From the NCBI GenBank assembly GCA_020849855.1, contig JADZFO010000021.1:1-64000 (forward strand): 64,000 nt of DNA, written 5' to 3'. The first letter of the stretch is position 1. Every line of letters starts with the position of its first letter. The position numbers and the translations under genes were made by a program. This stretch comes from a bacterium (GTDB lineage Bacteria > 4484-113 > JAFGCY01). Below, piece by piece: positions 1 to 9,476 of this stretch. The notes beneath the pieces were generated by a model. The model was not told the origin of the DNA, made no database searches, and worked only from the letters and a program-made list of their open reading frames with translations.

Positions 1-2
1 TG

Positions 3-137
3 CGCAGGCGTGGTTTTCGCTAAACTGTGTATGTTCATTCGGGTGCTCCGGCTTGACTGGTGTCTTCGCAACCAACAGTCTCTCAGCCGTCACCCGAGTG
101 AACAACCTATTTAGCAACTACACCTAGACCGCCTGCG
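3..137. repeat. nested inverted repeats downstream of the M32 gene
   Basis: Two pairs of inverted arms are nested here. An 8-base perfect pair lies at 3-10 and 130-137, and a 13-base pair with one mismatch lies at 33-45 and 91-103 around a 45-base loop. The right outer arm is inside the 3' end of the carboxypeptidase gene. The arrangement could be a transcript 3'-end structure or a recombination remnant. There is no T-run, so I do not call a terminator, and no gene is visible in bases 1-123. Confidence 0.3.
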
Positions 138-1644
138 AAGCGGACTCCAGTCGGTAGACCTCGGCGAACTTGCTGTTCAGGTAATTCAGGTAGCTGCTGC
201 TCTGGGCCGGCTCGCCGCAAGCCCGCTGGACCAGCTCCGCCGGCAGCCAGCGGCCGCCCTGGCGGTGGATCTTTTCGCGCAGCCAGGCCAGCAGGCCCGA
301 GAAGTCGCCCTGGGCCATGGCGCTGTCCAGGCCGCTGATTTCGCTGCGGGCCTTGTCGAAGAGCTGGGCCGACAGGATGGTGCCAAGCGCATAGGTGGGG
401 AAATAGCCGAAGCTGGCGCCGGACCAGTGCACGTCCTGCAGGCAGCCCTCGGCGTCATTGGCCGGGACGATGCCAAGGTAGTCGCGCATCTTTTCGTTCC
501 AGACGGCGGGCACATCGCTGACGGCGATGGAGCCGTCCAGCAGGCCTTTCTCCATCTCAAAGCGCAGCATGATGTGCAGGCAGTAGGTCACCTCGTCAGC
601 CTCGACGCGGATCATGGAGGGGGTCACGCGGTTGAGGGCGCGGTAGAAGCTGTCCAGACTTACCTCGTCCAGCACGCCGGGGAAGTGGCGCTGCAGTTCG
701 GGGTAATAGACCTTCCAGAAGCCGCGCGAGCGGCAGACGATGTTCTCCCACAGGCGGGACTGCGACTCATGCACGCCGCTGGAGGCCGCGCGCTGCAGGG
801 GGGTGTCGTCGTCCGCCGGGTCATAGCCCTGCTCATAGAGGGCATGCCCGGTCTCGTGGATGGTGCCCATCAGGGCGGCCGGGAGCCAGTTGCGCTCATA
901 GCGGGTGGTGATGCGTACGTCGTTGCGGCTGAAAGAGGTGCAGAAGGGATGCACCGTCTCGTCCAGGCGGCCGCGGTGGAAGTCATAGCCCAGGCGTGCG
1001 GCGACGTACTCGCCAAAGAGCTGCTGGCCCTCTTTGTCAAAGTCGCGGCGCAGGACGGAGTCGTCAATCTGCTCCGCCGCGCCGATGCGCCGGACAAGGT
1101 CAACCAGGCCCGGGCGCAGGGCGTCGAAGACGGCCTCCACTTCGCTGGTCTTCATTCCCGGCTCGTACTTGTCCAGCAGGGCGTCGTAGGGCCGCTCTTC
1201 ATAGCCATAGGCCTCGGCCTGCTGGCGCATCAGATCAATCAGGTGCTCCAGGGTGGGGGCGAAGGCGCTGAAATCGGAATGCTCGCGGGCGCGGACCCAG
1301 ATCTGGTGGCCCGTGGCGGTGGCGTGGGCCAGCTCGGCGACGAGGCTGAGGGGCAGCTTGACGGCCTTGTCATAGTCGCGGCGCACAAGCCGCAGGGTCA
1401 GACGCTCGCGGCTCTCGGGTTCCAGGCCCGCGCATTCAGTCTCGGCGGCCGCGAGCAACTCGCTCGTCTGGGGGGCGGTGAACATCTCATGGGTCAGCTT
1501 GCGCAGGGCGGTGAGCTGCTGGGCCCGGGCCATACCGCCGCCGCCGGGCATGTAGGTCTGCTGGTCCCAGCCCAGGACAGCCGAAGCGCGGCGCAGGTGG
1601 GTGATCTCAGCCAGGCGGGCGAGGAGCGCGTTGTAGTTCTGCAT
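124..1644 (-). CDS. M32 family (Taq-type) metallocarboxypeptidase
   Basis: This is a zinc metallocarboxypeptidase of family M32, which removes C-terminal residues from peptides and is usually cytoplasmic. The zinc motif HETGH is at about residues 263-267, and the downstream HES-x-SRLWEN block at about 292-301 supplies the third ligand region typical of M32. The length of 506 residues fits the family. I chose the ATG at 1644 (MQNYNALL) because a G-rich Shine-Dalgarno lies just upstream and family alignments begin near there; an upstream ATG at 1686 would add 14 residues. It is divergent from the secretin-like gene. I see no signal peptide. Confidence 0.93.
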   Translation of the reverse strand: MQNYNALLARLAEITHLRRASAVLGWDQQTYMPGGGGMARAQQLTALRKLTHEMFTAPQTSELLAAAETECAGLEPESRERLTLRLVRRDYDKAVKLPLSLVAELAHATATGHQIWVRAREHSDFSAFAPTLEHLIDLMRQQAEAYGYEERPYDALLDKYEPGMKTSEVEAVFDALRPGLVDLVRRIGAAEQIDDSVLRRDFDKEGQQLFGEYVAARLGYDFHRGRLDETVHPFCTSFSRNDVRITTRYERNWLPAALMGTIHETGHALYEQGYDPADDDTPLQRAASSGVHESQSRLWENIVCRSRGFWKVYYPELQRHFPGVLDEVSLDSFYRALNRVTPSMIRVEADEVTYCLHIMLRFEMEKGLLDGSIAVSDVPAVWNEKMRDYLGIVPANDAEGCLQDVHWSGASFGYFPTYALGTILSAQLFDKARSEISGLDSAMAQGDFSGLLAWLREKIHRQGGRWLPAELVQRACGEPAQSSSYLNYLNSKFAEVYRLESASQAV

Positions 1645-1792
1645 TCTTATTCCCCCGAAGCAACATAGTAGAGGCTGCGAGGGCATGCCTGGCTACTGGA
1701 GGCATAAGATTCACGGCTTTAACTGGAAATGAGTCGTGGTTGAGGCTTTCTTGAACTCGCTTTGTCAGTATGGGAGGAGGGAGAGGAAGGCT

Positions 1793-4700
1793 ATGGAAAA
1801 GATGCTCAAGCGACCCGCCTGCGGGCGGACAGATTCCGGGACCGCAAAGTACCGTCATGCCCTGCTTCTGGCGGGCCTGCTGGCCCTGACGCTGCTGCTG
1901 CCGCCCGGAGGGCGACCGCTTGCCGAGGAGGCAGGCGATTCGGTGACGGTGAACATCACCGAAGGCGCGGAGAGCACTGCGGTGACCATCAACGGACAGC
2001 CACAGCCGCCGGCGCTGAAGCCCGAGGCGGGCGGAGGGGGAGGCGGGGGCGGGCAGGTCAGCAGCGTGCTGAACCAGGTTTACGATGCTGGGGTCGCTGT
2101 AGGGCTTGAGGACTTCAAGAGCTTCATCAGCGAGCATGTGCGTCTGTATTACTTTGCCGACGTGGCAGCGCTGATGAAGCTGCTCAACCCCAGGGCCGAC
2201 CTGGTGGACGAGGCCAGCACGCTACGCGCCCTGATGCAGGCCACCGGCAGCTCCAAGGATGCGGGCAAGAAGGTGGACAGCGCGGTGGCGGCATCTGACT
2301 CCGCGGCCGCGCTGCTGCTGCAGGCCCGGCAGACACTGGCCAGCCGCAAGGCCACACTGGACTCAAAGAAGATCGAGCAGAGCAACGCTGTTGCAGAGCA
2401 GACGGCGGCCTCAGGCGCGCTGGCCGCGCTGGCCTCGGAGGCCCCGGCGGCTGACCGCACGGCAGCGCAGCAGCGCGTGGACACAGCGGGCAGCACGGTG
2501 GGCAGCGCGAACACGGCGGTGGACAGCGCGCAAAAGGAAGTCGACAGCGCACAGGCTGAGGTGGATAAGAAGGAAACTGCGCTGAGCGAGGCTAACGACA
2601 AGCTGGAGGCGGCCCGCAGTGACATGCTGCTGGCGCTGGAGCTGGAGACAAACGCCTTTGCCGCCCGCCGTGACCAGCAGCCCTTCTGGGTCGGCCCCCT
2701 GGCGGTAGCGAGCCATGACCCGCTGCAGCGCACCTTCATCTACGGCTATCCCGACAGCCAGACCCTGCTGGTTCGGGGCCGCCGCGACGACGTGAAGAGC
2801 GTGCTGCAGGTGATTGCCGAGCTGGACCAGCCGGCGCCGCAGACGCGGCTGACGCTTTGGACCATGGAGCTGAACATGCTCTCGCCCCAGGAGCGCACCA
2901 GCAAGAAGTTCCGCAAGTACTCCGAGCAGCTTAACGGCGCGCTGAACCAGATGGAGGTGGAGTTCCGGGACTGCCGTGAACAGCTTGCCGCCTCGCTGAG
3001 CATCCTGCGTGACGTACTTGGGGAAGAGGTTCATGAGTGGACGGCCGGTGACATTTGCCTGACCATGCAGGATAAGTACGGCGAAGACCAGCAGATCTGG
3101 ACCGCTGGCCTGCCAAGCTATTACGCTCAGCGGCGCTTCGTGATCTACGAGCCCGACGCACTTTTCAGGCTGGGCTTTATTGATAACCGTCACGATAACT
3201 ACGAGCCCTATCCATTCGGTAAGGACCAGTGGTGGGAGAGCTACTACTACACGCGCTACGTGGTGCCTGACCCTGCCAACACAACAACACTTGGCGAGGC
3301 ACTAATGGTACTTTGCCTTGCCCGCGATGACTTCCGCAAAGAGGTCATGGACGAATACGAATCCCGTCTGAACGGTTACCTTGAGCAGCGCTGCAAGAAG
3401 GGCGATTTCAAACCATACCATTTCTGGCGTCTACGGCGTGCGCTGGCACTGGACCTTGATGGCAGGACCAAGAGCGGACTGAACGGCATGCAGCTTGCGG
3501 TCATCAACGGACTGCAGAGGGAGGCGCTGGACAAGTTCCTGCCTCTAGGCCGAAGCATCTTCGAGCAGTGCGGTGTAGCCGCCACGGATCTTGTCAGCGA
3601 CATCGGCTTTGAGCAGGAGTTTCCACTTCTGGTGGAAAAGAAGATGAAACCGCAGCTGTGGGCTGGAAAGGATCTGAAGAAGATCCTCGAACAGACACCG
3701 CCTGATCGGCAGCGGGCGACAGTGTTGACACTGCTTGAACCGCTTGCCTGCTGGAACCCGCAGAAGCAGGAGGCTATTCCGAACTGGCAGAAGATCGAGT
3801 ATGACGACGTCCAGGTTTACACAAGCCTGCGCCGACTCATTGAATACAGCGGAGTCACAGAAAACTCTGTTGCGTTTGAGACCAACCAGCAGCGCGACTA
3901 CATGCGCCTCTTAGGACTTGCCCAGAACTACGTGAATCTCTTCGACTGGGTTTACAGCGAGTTTGGTGTCAGTCCTCAGGTAGTTGAGGACAAGGTTGAG
4001 CGCATACACGACTTCAAAGAGTCCTTCTTCGCCCCGCATGAAACCGAGCCCGATATCGCCAAGGCTGACCAGCTGCTAAAGCAGCTCAACATCGCCATGG
4101 AGGACGATCTGGACGAGATGTTCGTCCAGCCGATGCTGGGCCGGCTGCGCACCCAGCTAGTGGCCGACAGGATCAACGTTGGCATTGTCCAGCGCACTTC
4201 CATGCTGGCCACCAACCGCCTGGCCGCGCAGATCATCCCGCGCAGCTCGGCCGAGCTGGCTCTGGGGCGTGAGGAGGATGTGCTGGCCGCTGCCCAGCAG
4301 TTCAACCAGCTGCTGCCATTGCTGGGGGATACGAGCCTGCTCAAGGCCGCCGAGCGCGAGAAGCTGCTTGGCGCGCTGGAGGGGCTGCAGCAGGATTCCG
4401 AGGACGAGAACCTGCAGGTCTACGGCATTACCTCGGGCAACCGCTTCAAGGTGACGCCGATCTTTGACGCCAGCGGCCAGGCGCAGCGCTTCCGCTTCGA
4501 CTACGTCTACGGCAACATCATCAAGGACCCCGATAACAGCTCCGGCGGCAGCAACCCGCGCCTGCCGCGCACCGAGAGCATCGCGATTGACACCGAGGTG
4601 CAGGTCGACAACTTCGAGATCCGTGAGATCAGCCGCTTTGAGAACAACGTCAAGCTGGGCCTGGCCGAGCGCAGAAGCGGCGGTATCCCGATCCTGCGCG

Positions 4701-5692
4701 ACATGGAGTGCTTCGAAGATGTGCCGCTGATCGGCTGGTTCAAGAAGCGTGGCGGCGAAAGCGCCGTGGTGCAGCACACCATCATCTTCGCCCAGAGCAC
4801 GATGTACCCGACGATCGGCGACATCATGGATGTGCTGACCCAGCCTTTGCCGGATGTCGAGTATCTCTATGAGCCCGAGTCGCGGCTGGAGGCTGGCATT
4901 CCCAAGACAGCGCCCGAGCCCTACCACTGGAAGGGCCTTGTGCTTTACGAGAAATCGGCGGCTGAGCTGAAGCTGGACAAGGAGCGCGCCAAGAGCAAAC
5001 TGCCGCCGCTGCCCTGCCGGCCGGCTGTCGGCGTGCAGGCTGTCGTGATTGAGGAGAACGCTCCGGGCAGTCAGATGCAAACCTACAGCGCTCTTACCAG
5101 CGCGGAAGGCAGCTTTGACGTGGAGTTCAACTGGAACGCCCGCTTCCGCTACCGCCTGGTGATCCTGCACCCGGGCCAGGCCCGGCCGAGCGACGGTTCA
5201 GGTTTCAAGCACATTCCGGAGTTCAAACCGAGCGAGGAAGAAAAGAAGGCCGGGAAGAAGCCGACATTTGACAGCTCCAAGGTGCCGATCCTGATCGCAG
5301 CGCCCATTAGCTGCGCGGCCTGCTCGGGCGTGCCCTGGCCCAAGCCCTGTCCGGACTGCGGCAGCGCTCCCTGCAAGCCGGCGGCCAGTGCCAAGATCTG
5401 GAAGGGCCAGGCCGTACTGGCCAGCGGCTGCGTGGCCGCGGCAAAGGACACGGCAGGGCTGCAGCCGGCGATACAGGTGGAGAAGCCGCCGGCCAACTGT
5501 CCGGAGTACATCAAGGGCAGCTTCAACGCAGACGGGTCATTCAGCATCGACTTCAACTGGGATCCGCAGCTGCGCTATCGCCTGGTGCTGCTGGGGGCGG
5601 ATAACAAGTGCGCCAGGATCAGCGAGTTCGGGCATATCCTGGCCGGCCAGGAGCCATTCAACCTGGTCAGTCTGCCCCAGAACCTGACCTAG
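1793..5692 (+). CDS. large exported secretin-like protein with coiled coil and C-terminal beta repeats
   Basis: The 1299-residue product starts at 1793, after a strong GGAGGGAGAGGAAGG stretch, in preference to the in-frame ATG further upstream. A signal peptide (hydrophobic core about 22-38) is followed by an Ala/Asp-rich coiled coil at about 160-290. Residues about 325-355 (VRGRRDDVKSVL...ELDQPAP) resemble a secretin N domain. Residues about 960-1015 (GGIPILRD...DVPLIGWFKKRG...IIFAQ) resemble the C-terminal secretin signature, with an extra five-residue insertion. Around 1173-1198 is a Cys-rich CxxC/CxxC segment. Two repeats ending F-x-FNW-x-x-x-x-RYRLV (about 1107 and 1250) recur in the next gene. 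The central part, about 3150-4090, looks less GC-rich than its flanks. The likely role is an outer-membrane channel or its relative; the substrate is unknown. Confidence 0.6.
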   Translation: MEKMLKRPACGRTDSGTAKYRHALLLAGLLALTLLLPPGGRPLAEEAGDSVTVNITEGAESTAVTINGQPQPPALKPEAGGGGGGGGQVSSVLNQVYDAGVAVGLEDFKSFISEHVRLYYFADVAALMKLLNPRADLVDEASTLRALMQATGSSKDAGKKVDSAVAASDSAAALLLQARQTLASRKATLDSKKIEQSNAVAEQTAASGALAALASEAPAADRTAAQQRVDTAGSTVGSANTAVDSAQKEVDSAQAEVDKKETALSEANDKLEAARSDMLLALELETNAFAARRDQQPFWVGPLAVASHDPLQRTFIYGYPDSQTLLVRGRRDDVKSVLQVIAELDQPAPQTRLTLWTMELNMLSPQERTSKKFRKYSEQLNGALNQMEVEFRDCREQLAASLSILRDVLGEEVHEWTAGDICLTMQDKYGEDQQIWTAGLPSYYAQRRFVIYEPDALFRLGFIDNRHDNYEPYPFGKDQWWESYYYTRYVVPDPANTTTLGEALMVLCLARDDFRKEVMDEYESRLNGYLEQRCKKGDFKPYHFWRLRRALALDLDGRTKSGLNGMQLAVINGLQREALDKFLPLGRSIFEQCGVAATDLVSDIGFEQEFPLLVEKKMKPQLWAGKDLKKILEQTPPDRQRATVLTLLEPLACWNPQKQEAIPNWQKIEYDDVQVYTSLRRLIEYSGVTENSVAFETNQQRDYMRLLGLAQNYVNLFDWVYSEFGVSPQVVEDKVERIHDFKESFFAPHETEPDIAKADQLLKQLNIAMEDDLDEMFVQPMLGRLRTQLVADRINVGIVQRTSMLATNRLAAQIIPRSSAELALGREEDVLAAAQQFNQLLPLLGDTSLLKAAEREKLLGALEGLQQDSEDENLQVYGITSGNRFKVTPIFDASGQAQRFRFDYVYGNIIKDPDNSSGGSNPRLPRTESIAIDTEVQVDNFEIREISRFENNVKLGLAERRSGGIPILRDMECFEDVPLIGWFKKRGGESAVVQHTIIFAQSTMYPTIGDIMDVLTQPLPDVEYLYEPESRLEAGIPKTAPEPYHWKGLVLYEKSAAELKLDKERAKSKLPPLPCRPAVGVQAVVIEENAPGSQMQTYSALTSAEGSFDVEFNWNARFRYRLVILHPGQARPSDGSGFKHIPEFKPSEEEKKAGKKPTFDSSKVPILIAAPISCAACSGVPWPKPCPDCGSAPCKPAASAKIWKGQAVLASGCVAAAKDTAGLQPAIQVEKPPANCPEYIKGSFNADGSFSIDFNWDPQLRYRLVLLGADNKCARISEFGHILAGQEPFNLVSLPQNLT

Positions 5693-5741
5693 GCCACTCA
5701 ACTAACGAGGCCGCGGCCCTGGCCGCGACAGGAGGAAGGTA

Positions 5742-6596
5742 ATGCAAGTGAACAGCGGCATAAACAGAATCTGCAGACCACGACGGATCAGCCTGAGCTG
5801 GCTTTCAGCGGCGCTGGCGACCATTGCGGCCAGCCTGCTGGCCCAGGGCTGCTGCGGCGGCGCGGCGGTACTGCTGGGCAGCCAGCTCATTGATGACGAG
5901 AGGTCAAAGCAGACCATGGAAGGCCTGGTCACACTTGGCGGTGTGGCCGTCGACGGCGCGCAGGTGCTGCTGACACCCGAGCCCTTTCCGGCCAACCCCG
6001 ACGCCAACAAGGTCTATCTCGATGTCGCCGACAGCAAAGGCAACTACAAGCTCAGCTTTCGCTGGGACCGCTACCGGCATTACACCCTGACCGCGATCTA
6101 TACCGATGACCAGGGCACCGCGGATGACACTTCCGATGACCAGGTCTTTACCGGCAGCAAGGAGCTTAAGCAGCTTGTATATGAGCCGGTCAAACAGAAT
6201 ATCGAGCTGAATCTGCAGAACGCCGTGCCGGCCGCTAGTTTCAGCGTCGCGGGCATCGTGATGAAGGCCGACCCTGACGGCCCGGGCCCCCTGAGTGCGG
6301 TACCGGCGGAAGGAGCTCTGCTGACCATCCAGCCGTCCTTTGCCGCCGGTGAGGCGGTCGAGGTTTTCACTGCGCTCAGCGCGGCGGACGGCAGCTTCAC
6401 TATTACCCTCCCCTGGTTCGATGCGCAGCGCCGCTATTTGCTGACGGCGGTCTATCCCTCCAATGGCCTTGCCGGCGCCGAAGGGCTGCAAAGTCACAGC
6501 ACCTGGCTGGGGCCTTACACGGTTGCGCCGGACGGCGTCAGGAACCTGGACCAGGTCCAGTTAACCCAGATTGAGCCCGTTGCGGATGAGAATTGA
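5742..6596 (+). CDS. lipoprotein-like protein with two carboxypeptidase-regulatory-like beta repeats
   Basis: The 284-residue protein follows the secretin-like gene after 49 bases and starts behind AGGAGGAAGG. The N-terminus has a hydrophobic stretch ending AQGCC (Cys about 37), an atypical lipobox that could still be lipidated. Two repeats of about 100 residues each carry a 'G...V.GA.VLL' strand and end in a Phe/Trp-rich strand (FRWDRYRHYTLTAIY and LPWFDAQRRYLLTAVY), like the two C-terminal repeats of the preceding protein. That shared repeat and the tandem order suggest the two products act together at the outer membrane. This is inference; no enzymatic motif is visible. Confidence 0.6.
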   Translation: MQVNSGINRICRPRRISLSWLSAALATIAASLLAQGCCGGAAVLLGSQLIDDERSKQTMEGLVTLGGVAVDGAQVLLTPEPFPANPDANKVYLDVADSKGNYKLSFRWDRYRHYTLTAIYTDDQGTADDTSDDQVFTGSKELKQLVYEPVKQNIELNLQNAVPAASFSVAGIVMKADPDGPGPLSAVPAEGALLTIQPSFAAGEAVEVFTALSAADGSFTITLPWFDAQRRYLLTAVYPSNGLAGAEGLQSHSTWLGPYTVAPDGVRNLDQVQLTQIEPVADEN

Positions 6597-6650
6597 CACG
6601 ATGTGGGCTGGCCACGAACAGCCCTTGTAGTTATAAGCGCGGCCGCAAAC

Positions 6651-7184
6651 TCAGTAGCTGTGGTAACTGAGCACGAACCGGGCAGCGCTGTAATCCCCGC
6701 CACGGCCGGGCTCTGGCGACTCCAGGTTTGTTTTCAGTGTGAAGGACTCGGTGGCACTCCCGCTGCGCCGAACATAGGATGCGACGGAGAAACCGGAGTT
6801 ATTCTCGACGGCCATCGCCTCGCGCAGTGATTTCTGCTGGCTTTCGCTAAGGCCGAGGTCGGCTGCGCTGTCCTGCGCCCCGGCGCCAGCCCCGGCCCCC
6901 ATGCCGGGATAACCTGCCGAGATGTCCTCAAAGCCCAGGGGTACCAGCTGCGAGTCGAAGCCCGATTTAAGCAGTGCGAATCCTTCGGGGCAGTCGAGAT
7001 ACCAGCTTTGCATGCTGGTCACGGTCTTTTTGCCGCTTGCCGGGTCGATGCTGGTCGTACGATGCTCAACAACCCCGACCAGCTTCGCAGCAGCTGGCAG
7101 CCTCAGCCCCAGCGGCAGTTTCTGGCCGCAGGCGGTGAGTGCCAGCGGCAGGATCAGAGCCAGCAGCAGGCTCAGCAGCCTCAT
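6651..7184 (-). CDS. small lipoprotein of unknown function, second gene after lemA
   Basis: The 177-residue protein has a textbook lipoprotein signal ending LTAC (Cys19). It overlaps the upstream lipoprotein gene by ATGA (7181-7184), so the two are translationally coupled. The mature part has a Gly/Ala-rich loop (MGAGAGAG) and no motif that I recognise. It shares size class and location with the lipoprotein at 7181-7675. The likely order of transcription is lemA, lipoprotein, lipoprotein. Confidence 0.7.
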   Translation of the reverse strand: MRLLSLLLALILPLALTACGQKLPLGLRLPAAAKLVGVVEHRTTSIDPASGKKTVTSMQSWYLDCPEGFALLKSGFDSQLVPLGFEDISAGYPGMGAGAGAGAQDSAADLGLSESQQKSLREAMAVENNSGFSVASYVRRSGSATESFTLKTNLESPEPGRGGDYSAARFVLSYHSY

Positions 7185-7675
7185 GGCAGGCTCTCGTAGA
7201 CACTAATTGAATAGCCACTACGGTTCAGCTTAGCGAGATCCGGACTGCTGAAGCTCGAGTTGTCCCAGATTATCAGTTTGAAGCGATCATCCTCAGACCG
7301 GAATGAGCTGCTGCGCTCAGGCGCAAATTCAGCAAGTGCAGCATCAGATTCCTGCGCGAGTGGCAGCATGCCGAGTTCGGCCAGGCGCACCTGGAAATAG
7401 GCGTCCACCGCAACCCAGCCATCTGGGTTGTTGAAGTCTACATTCAGCAGCCGGCTGCGCACTCCAGTCGGTCCGCCCAGCCTGTCCAGGCGCACCACGG
7501 TTTCATTCAGCGTGTATGAAGACTGAACGGATCCAGGCGGCAGACTCAGCTGCGGCACAAGCAGCTTTGGCGGGGACTGCAATGTCGGGGCCGCATCGCA
7601 GCCCGCAAGCAACAGAAAGGCGGACAGGCCGGCTGCGAGAGCCGGCCTGGTCAGTTTCGCCAACAAATCGTTCAT
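7181..7675 (-). CDS. small LPPGS-type lipoprotein
   Basis: The 164-residue protein has a signal peptide with lipobox LAGC (Cys26). After it comes the sequence PQLSLPPGSVQSSYT, which is very like PGLSLPPGSTERSRM in the lipoprotein at 37090-37632, and both continue with a stretch ending in D/NxxGWVAVDAYF or DSDWAAVKAHFD. I read these as members of one family. It starts 23 bases downstream of lemA and overlaps the next gene by four bases. I see no convincing Shine-Dalgarno, so translation may depend on lemA. Function is unknown. Confidence 0.7.
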   Translation of the reverse strand: MNDLLAKLTRPALAAGLSAFLLLAGCDAAPTLQSPPKLLVPQLSLPPGSVQSSYTLNETVVRLDRLGGPTGVRSRLLNVDFNNPDGWVAVDAYFQVRLAELGMLPLAQESDAALAEFAPERSSSFRSEDDRFKLIIWDNSSFSSPDLAKLNRSGYSISVYESLP

Positions 7676-7698
7676 TTACTTGTGGCCCGGTCTGGCTC

Positions 7699-8259
7699 CT
7701 AACTGCTGAAGCTGACCTTGGGCACCTCGCGGGCCTTGGGCTCTTCGATCTCGAAGAACTCGGCCGGCTTGCAGTTAGCCATGCCGGCGACCAGGTTGGC
7801 CGGGAACTGCTGCTGCAGGGTGTTGTAGCCCAGCACAACATCGTTGTAGTGCTGGCGCGAATAGGCGATCTTGTTCTCGATGTTGGCCAGCTCCTGCTGG
7901 AGCATCAGGAAGTTCTGGTTGGCCTTCAGTTCGGGATAGCTCTCCGCCAGGGCGAAGAGGCCGGAGACCGCTCCGGCCAGCGCTGTTTCCGCCGCGCCGT
8001 GCGCACCGGCGCCCTTGGCGCCCATGGCCGCATTGCGGGCCTGGATCACTTTCTCAAAAGTGGCCTGCTCATGCGCCGCATAGCCCTTTACTGTCTCCAC
8101 CAGATTGGGGATCAGGTCATAGCGCTTCTGGAGCTGCACGTCTACCTGCTTCCAGCTTCCCTCGACATTGTTGCGCAGAGCAACCAGGCGGTTGTACATG
8201 CTCAGGAACCAGATGAAGATGAGCACGACTACGCCGATCACGATCAGAATTGGTAACAT
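7699..8259 (-). CDS. lemA: LemA family protein
   Basis: LemA proteins are small membrane-anchored helical proteins whose function is poorly defined. This 186-residue product has an N-terminal membrane helix (LPILIVIGVVVLIFIWFLS), then the family hallmarks YNRLVALRNNVEGSWKQVD, LQKRYDLIPNLVETVKGYA and a later 'LANIENKIAYSRQHYND' block. An AGGAGGAG Shine-Dalgarno precedes the ATG at 8259. Two lipoprotein genes follow closely on the same strand, so a three-gene operon is likely. Confidence 0.92.
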   Translation of the reverse strand: MLPILIVIGVVVLIFIWFLSMYNRLVALRNNVEGSWKQVDVQLQKRYDLIPNLVETVKGYAAHEQATFEKVIQARNAAMGAKGAGAHGAAETALAGAVSGLFALAESYPELKANQNFLMLQQELANIENKIAYSRQHYNDVVLGYNTLQQQFPANLVAGMANCKPAEFFEIEEPKAREVPKVSFSS

Positions 8260-8420
8260 CCACTCCTCCTGCCGTTGCCGGCTGAGCTATCAGATCTATG
8301 ACCCCTCAGCAGACGGCTTTAGTTTAACACCACTGTGCTTTGGGTCCATTCGTGCACCTTTGTTAAAGTGCAGCGGAACCTGCCGCGCTGCCAGAGTGTC
8401 TGCTGGCAAGGGAGAAAGAT

Positions 8421-9395
8421 ATGGAAAAGCAATTGAAGCGAATGCTCATCGGCAGCGGTCTGGCGCTGGTCATGCTGCTGTGCCTGGCCCCGCTGGCCTT
8501 CGCTGCCACGCAGACTGAAGCCGCGGCGGCCCGCGACATCGCGTCCCTGCGGGTAAGGCTGCGCGAGCTGCTGGAGTCCCTTGAAGATGAGAACAGCCTC
8601 AGCTCCGGCGAGCTGGATGAGCTGCGCGGCGAGCTGCGCGAGATTCAGCGCGACCTGCGCAGCATCGAGCGCGGCCTTGGCGGCGGCGGCGGCCGGCCGG
8701 ACCTGCCATCCGGCAGCTGGGAGCCATTTCAGGCGCGGATAGATGTGGTGCCACGCAACGCGGTCTTCAAGGGCTGGCAGAGCGGCAACTCCATGGTCAT
8801 CCGCATCGGTGCCAATGAAGACATTTACCTGACGGTCACCAACGGCAGCTACACGGCTGAGACAGCGCTGGAGGATGTTTTCCAGGGCGCGGTGAAGACC
8901 AAGGCTACGGCTGACAGCGGCGGCTGGGTGATTCTGGAGGTTGCCGACTCCCGCGGCACGCGGGAGTTCCGCATCGAGCAGGGCGGGCTGGGCCCGGTCT
9001 ACGCGCGCACGGTCGGCGGCAAAAGCACCAGCCCGGTGGATCCTGATGATGACTACACCGGCACAGTGCCATCCGGCAAGTGGGACAGCGCCTACAACAG
9101 TCTGGTCCAGAGCGGACGCCTGAAGGCTTCGGCCTCGATGGAATGGATGCGCGAGCAGGTCCGCGACCGCGACTATGCCAGCGATGCACTGCGAGATCTG
9201 GGCGAGTACCTGCGCCAGATTGAGGGCGAGGCGGCGCATCGCCGACTGGGCGTCCTGCGCTGGTTCAGCGGCCAGAGAGAGAAGAAGCTGGACATCCCTG
9301 ATCCGCGCACGGACCCCGAGGCCTTTGTACTGGTAATGAACAACGTCTATGCCCTGGACAGCGCCAACGACTGGTACCGCATAGACATGGACTAG
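8421..9395 (+). CDS. exported protein of unknown function with N-terminal helical segment
   Basis: The 324-residue protein begins after AAGGGAGAAAG with a signal peptide that is probably cleaved after AFA (about residue 28). Residues about 30-90 are a charged helical or coiled-coil region (LRVRLRELLESLEDENS...ELREIQRDLRSIERG), then a Gly linker. After it comes a beta-rich domain of roughly 130 residues (ARIDVVPRNAVFKG...FRIEQGGLGPVYARTV) and a helical C-terminus. I recognise no family. A good terminator follows directly. Confidence 0.6.
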   Translation: MEKQLKRMLIGSGLALVMLLCLAPLAFAATQTEAAAARDIASLRVRLRELLESLEDENSLSSGELDELRGELREIQRDLRSIERGLGGGGGRPDLPSGSWEPFQARIDVVPRNAVFKGWQSGNSMVIRIGANEDIYLTVTNGSYTAETALEDVFQGAVKTKATADSGGWVILEVADSRGTREFRIEQGGLGPVYARTVGGKSTSPVDPDDDYTGTVPSGKWDSAYNSLVQSGRLKASASMEWMREQVRDRDYASDALRDLGEYLRQIEGEAAHRRLGVLRWFSGQREKKLDIPDPRTDPEAFVLVMNNVYALDSANDWYRIDMD

Positions 9396-9418
9396 CTGGT
9401 GAAGTCAGAGAAACAGAA

Positions 9419-9443
9419 GGGGGCGGAAGACTCCGCCCCCTTT
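9419..9443 (+). terminator. rho-independent terminator after the 8421 gene
   Basis: A 9-base perfect GC stem (GGGGGCGGA / TCCGCCCCC) with a four-base loop is followed by TTT. It lies 24 bases after the stop codon at 9395. It could also serve the gene at 9477 on the opposite strand only poorly, because that gene ends beyond it. Confidence 0.8.
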
Positions 9444-9476
9444 GGCTGTTAACGGCTGCGCTGCGCCTGGCAGGCC

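Noticed and set aside
265-1668. Long open frame antisense to the M32 gene
   Set aside because: It arises from high GC at third positions of the real gene; it has no start signal and no recognisable sequence.
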